64,000 nucleotides of DNA, taken from assembly GCA_026125795.1 (NCBI GenBank), contig JAHCKM010000003.1, forward strand, positions 868,001 to 932,000, in the 5' to 3' direction. Made by a program: the position numbers and the translations under genes. Positions 60,965 to 64,000 of the stretch are shown piece after piece. Numbering within the stretch: position 1 is the stretch's first letter; each line of letters opens with the position of its first letter. Origin of the DNA: Burkholderiaceae bacterium. Its GTDB lineage: Bacteria; Pseudomonadota; Gammaproteobacteria; Burkholderiales; Burkholderiaceae_C. Below the pieces are notes generated by a model. The model ran no database searches, was not told where the DNA came from, and worked only from the letters and a program-made list of their open reading frames with translations.

Positions 60965-63900
60965 ATGCGCTTGTCCGAGATCTCGGTGCGACGTCCGGTG
61001 TTTGCATCGGTGCTGTCGCTGATGGTGATGCTGCTGGGCCTCGTGTCCTACGGCAAGCTCGCCGTGCGCGAGTACCCACGCATCGACGAGCCGGTGGTCA
61101 CGGTCAACACGCGGCTGATCGGCGCGTCGTCCGAGGTGATCGAGTCGCAAGTCACCAAGCCGCTGGAGGATTCGATCGCCGGCATTGACGGCATCGACAT
61201 CCTGACCTCGCTTTCGCGCTCCGAGCAAAGCCAGATCACGGCGCGCTTCAAGCTCGAGAAGAACCCCGACGATGCAGCTGCCGACGTGCGCGACCGTGTC
61301 TCGCGCATCCGCCAGCGCTTGCCCGATGCGATCGACGAGCCGGTGATCGCCAAGGTCGAGGCCGACGCGTTCCCGGTGATCTGGCTGGCCTTCAGCAGCG
61401 ACGTGCTGAGTCCGCTGGAGATCACCGACGTCGTGACCCGGATCGTGAAGCCCCGTTTGCAGACGGTGCCGGGCGTGGCCGACGTGCGCATCTGGGGCGA
61501 CCGGGCGTACTCGATGCGCATCTGGGTCGATCCCGACAAGCTCGCCGCCTACCGCCTGACCACGCAGGACGTCGAAGACGCGCTGCGGCGCCAGAACCTG
61601 GAGGTGCCGGCCGGGCGCATCGAAAGCCAGCAGCGCGAGTTCAACGTCACCGCAAGGACCGATCTCAACACCGAGGCGCAGTTCCGCGAGGTGGCCCTCA
61701 AGTCGTCCAACGGCTTCACCGTGCGGCTGAAGGACGTGGCGCGCATCGAGCAGGCCCCGCTCAACGAGCGCTCGAGCGTGCGCCTGAACGGCGTGCCGGC
61801 GGTGTCTGCAGGCGTCATCCGCAATGCCACCGCCAATCCGCTCGACATCTCGGCCGGAGTGCGCGAGATCATGCCCAAGGTGCAGCAGGACCTGCCGCCC
61901 GGGCTCACGGTGAGCGTGGCCAACGACAACTCGCTGTTCATCGACCGGTCGGTCAGGTCGGTCTTTACCACCATCACCGAAGCGGTGGTGCTGGTGGCGC
62001 TGGTGGTCTTCGTATTCCTGCGCACGCTTCGGGCGTCGATCATTCCGCTGGTCACCATCCCGGTCAGCCTGATCGGCTCGTTTGCGCTGATGGCGCTGGC
62101 GGGCTTCACGATCAACACGCTGACGCTGCTGTCGTTGGTGCTGGCCATCGGCCTGGTGGTCGACGATGCCATCGTTGTGCTGGAGAACATCTTCCGCCAC
62201 ATCGAGGAAGGCCTGGCACCGTTCCAAGCCGCGATCAAGGGCGTGCGCGAGATCTCGTTTGCCGTGGTGGCGATGACGCTGACGCTGGCCGCGGTGTTCG
62301 CGCCGCTGGCGTTCACGCCGGGGCGCACCGGCCGCCTGTTCGTTGAATTTGCGCTCACGCTGGCCGGAGCGGTGATCGTCTCGGGTTTCGTCGCGCTCAC
62401 GCTGTCGCCGATGCTGTGCAGCAAGCTGCTGCGCCACAAGCCCAACCCGAACTTCTTCGATCGTTTCATCGAAGGCGGGCTGACCCGCCTGACCGGCCTG
62501 TACACCGGCACGTTGCGCTGGGTGCTGGGCCACCGTTGGGTCGTGCTGCTGGTGATGGTGTCGTCGGGTGTCGTGAGCTGGTGGCTGTTCAGCACCGCCA
62601 AGCGCGAGCTCTCGCCGATGGAGGATCGTGGCGTGATCATGGCGGTGGTCAATTCGCCCGATGGCGCCACACTCGACTACACCGCCAAGTACCTGCGCGC
62701 GATCGAGCGCATCACGGCGGACTATCCGGAGATCGACCGCACGTTCGCCATCAGCGGCAATCCGAGCGTCTCCCAGGGTATCGCGGTGTTGCGCACGGTC
62801 GACTGGGAGGCGCGCGACAAGACCACGTTGCAGATCGCGCGCGAGCTGACCGGCAAGATGGCCGGCCTGCCGGGCGTGACGGCGCGTCCGGCCACGCCGC
62901 CGAGCCTGGGCCAGGGCTTCCGCGAGGTGCCGGTCAACTACGTCATCATGACCAGCGACTCGTACGCCAACCTGGCCAACGTGGCGCAGCAGTTTCTCGC
63001 CGAGATGGCGAAGAACCCCGGCTTCGTCAACCCCGAAACCGACCTGCGGCTGAACAAGCCCGAGATCCTGATGGAGGTCGACCGCGAGCGCGCCGCCGAC
63101 GCCGGCATCAGCGTCGACCAGGTGGCGCGCACGGTCGAGACCATGCTGGGTGGCCGCCAGGTCACGCGCTACAAGCGCGATGCCGAGCAGTACGACGTGA
63201 TGGTGCAGACCCAGCCGACCGGGCGCACCACCCCGGAGGACATCGAGAAGATCTTCGTGCGCGGCCGCGGCGACACGATGGTGCCGCTGTCATCGCTGGT
63301 GCGCGTTCGCGAGTCGGTCAGTCCGCGCGAGCTGAACCACTTCAACCAGCGCCGGTCGGTGTCGATCACGGCGAACCTGGCGCCGGAGTATTCGCTCGGA
63401 GAGGCTTTGCAGGCCATGGACGGGATTGCGGCCAAGGTGCTGCAACAGGGCTATGCCACCGAGCTCAACGGCGTGTCGCGCGAATACCGCTCGGCCAGCG
63501 GCGCGCTCGGCATTGTGTTCGTGCTGGCGCTGCTGTTCATCTTCCTGGTGCTGGCGGCGCAGTTCGAAAGCTTTGTCGATCCCTTCGTGATCCTGTTGTC
63601 GGTGCCGCTGTCGATGGTGGGCGCGCTGGCTGCGTTGCAGTTGGCGGGCGGCACGCTCAACGTGTATTCGCAGATCGGCCTCATCACGCTGATCGGACTG
63701 ATCACCAAACACGGCATCCTGATCGTTGAGTTCTCCAACCAGCTGCGGCAGCAGGGCCGAGACATCCGCATGGCGGTGGTCGAGGCGGCTGCGCTGCGCC
63801 TGCGCCCGATCCTGATGACCACCGGTGCCATGGTGCTCGGTGCGTTGCCGCTGGCGCTGGCGCAAGGCGCCGGCGCCGAGAGCCGCCAGCAGATCGGCTG

Positions 63901-64000
63901 GGTGATCGTCGGCGGCATGTCGGTGGGCACGCTGCTCACGATCTTCGTCGTGCCGACCGTCTACACCTGGTTCGCACGCCGCGGCGTGCCGGGAGAGATC
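60965..64000 (+). CDS. RND efflux pump, 3' end missing
   Basis: 1012 residues are visible and the frame is still open at the right edge, so nearly the whole protein (about 1020-1050 aa) is present. HAE1-type RND pump: the start MRLSEISVRRPVFASVLSL, then periplasmic porter domains, the second membrane helix bundle with IGLVVDDAIVVLENI (proton-relay aspartates) and a homologous second half ending in ITKHGILIVEFSNQL. It is partner of the adaptor 7 nt upstream. Proton-driven export of hydrophobic compounds is the likely role. Confidence 0.94.
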   Translation, partial: MRLSEISVRRPVFASVLSLMVMLLGLVSYGKLAVREYPRIDEPVVTVNTRLIGASSEVIESQVTKPLEDSIAGIDGIDILTSLSRSEQSQITARFKLEKNPDDAAADVRDRVSRIRQRLPDAIDEPVIAKVEADAFPVIWLAFSSDVLSPLEITDVVTRIVKPRLQTVPGVADVRIWGDRAYSMRIWVDPDKLAAYRLTTQDVEDALRRQNLEVPAGRIESQQREFNVTARTDLNTEAQFREVALKSSNGFTVRLKDVARIEQAPLNERSSVRLNGVPAVSAGVIRNATANPLDISAGVREIMPKVQQDLPPGLTVSVANDNSLFIDRSVRSVFTTITEAVVLVALVVFVFLRTLRASIIPLVTIPVSLIGSFALMALAGFTINTLTLLSLVLAIGLVVDDAIVVLENIFRHIEEGLAPFQAAIKGVREISFAVVAMTLTLAAVFAPLAFTPGRTGRLFVEFALTLAGAVIVSGFVALTLSPMLCSKLLRHKPNPNFFDRFIEGGLTRLTGLYTGTLRWVLGHRWVVLLVMVSSGVVSWWLFSTAKRELSPMEDRGVIMAVVNSPDGATLDYTAKYLRAIERITADYPEIDRTFAISGNPSVSQGIAVLRTVDWEARDKTTLQIARELTGKMAGLPGVTARPATPPSLGQGFREVPVNYVIMTSDSYANLANVAQQFLAEMAKNPGFVNPETDLRLNKPEILMEVDRERAADAGISVDQVARTVETMLGGRQVTRYKRDAEQYDVMVQTQPTGRTTPEDIEKIFVRGRGDTMVPLSSLVRVRESVSPRELNHFNQRRSVSITANLAPEYSLGEALQAMDGIAAKVLQQGYATELNGVSREYRSASGALGIVFVLALLFIFLVLAAQFESFVDPFVILLSVPLSMVGALAALQLAGGTLNVYSQIGLITLIGLITKHGILIVEFSNQLRQQGRDIRMAVVEAAALRLRPILMTTGAMVLGALPLALAQGAGAESRQQIGWVIVGGMSVGTLLTIFVVPTVYTWFARRGVPGEI

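Overview
The window is about 64 kb of very GC-rich, densely packed bacterial chromosome. Gene content and order point to a betaproteobacterium of the order Burkholderiales, probably near the Rubrivivax/Leptothrix/Methylibium group. The evidence is surE-pcm-nlpD-rpoS, folP-glmM behind rlmE-ftsH, a pst-pho operon beside ppk1, trxA-rho, dnaX-ybaB-recR, and short GC-rich intergenic repeats of the type common in that group. Taxonomy is inferred from protein style and synteny. I see no rRNA, tRNA, CRISPR array, prophage or insertion sequence.

Layout. 1-3.7 kb: signalling genes on the minus strand (partial receiver protein, DUF1328 membrane peptide, membrane histidine kinase, LuxR-type regulator). 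3.8-4.8 kb: a quinone-oxidoreductase-like enzyme. 5-9.6 kb: surE, pcm, nlpD, rpoS and a 3'-5' exonuclease. 9.7-14.2 kb: acyl-CoA ligase, branched-chain amino acid type binding protein, rlmD. 14.3-15 kb: YccA-like protein. 15.2-20.2 kb: carA, carB, greA. 20.2-25.8 kb: yhbY divergent from rlmE, ftsH, folP, glmM. 25.9-37.2 kb: a phosphate block with ppx, then sixA and ppk1 on the minus strand, then a small membrane peptide and pstS-pstC-pstA-pstB-phoU-phoB-phoR on the plus strand. The gap between ppk1 and pstS carries three PhoB-box-like sites, one facing ppk1 and two facing the pst side. Uptake, polyphosphate synthesis and the PhoR/PhoB sensor therefore probably form one regulon. 37.2-41.2 kb: a GT39-like membrane glycosyltransferase, a repeat array, rpmE2, rho (long leader) and trxA. 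41.4-47.3 kb: addB-addA-like repair nuclease/helicase. 47.4-51.6 kb: two overlapping genes encoding a pseudokinase-HDOD protein and an intact Ser/Thr kinase-HDOD-GAF-like protein. 51.7-53.7 kb: a secreted repeat protein, the 4.5S SRP RNA gene and a PurM-like protein. 53.7-56.4 kb: dnaX, ybaB, recR. 56.4-59.7 kb: mltD, a YafS-like methyltransferase and rnhA, with gloB missing from its usual place. 59.8-64 kb: an RND efflux adaptor and an RND pump that runs off the end.

Most of the window is housekeeping. The parts least explained by known biology are the pseudokinase/kinase-HDOD pair, the PhoB-box intergenic region with its unannotated small membrane peptide, the palindromic repeat family (including a 61-nt tandem array), and genes whose -10-like box lies so close to the start codon that the mRNA may be leaderless.
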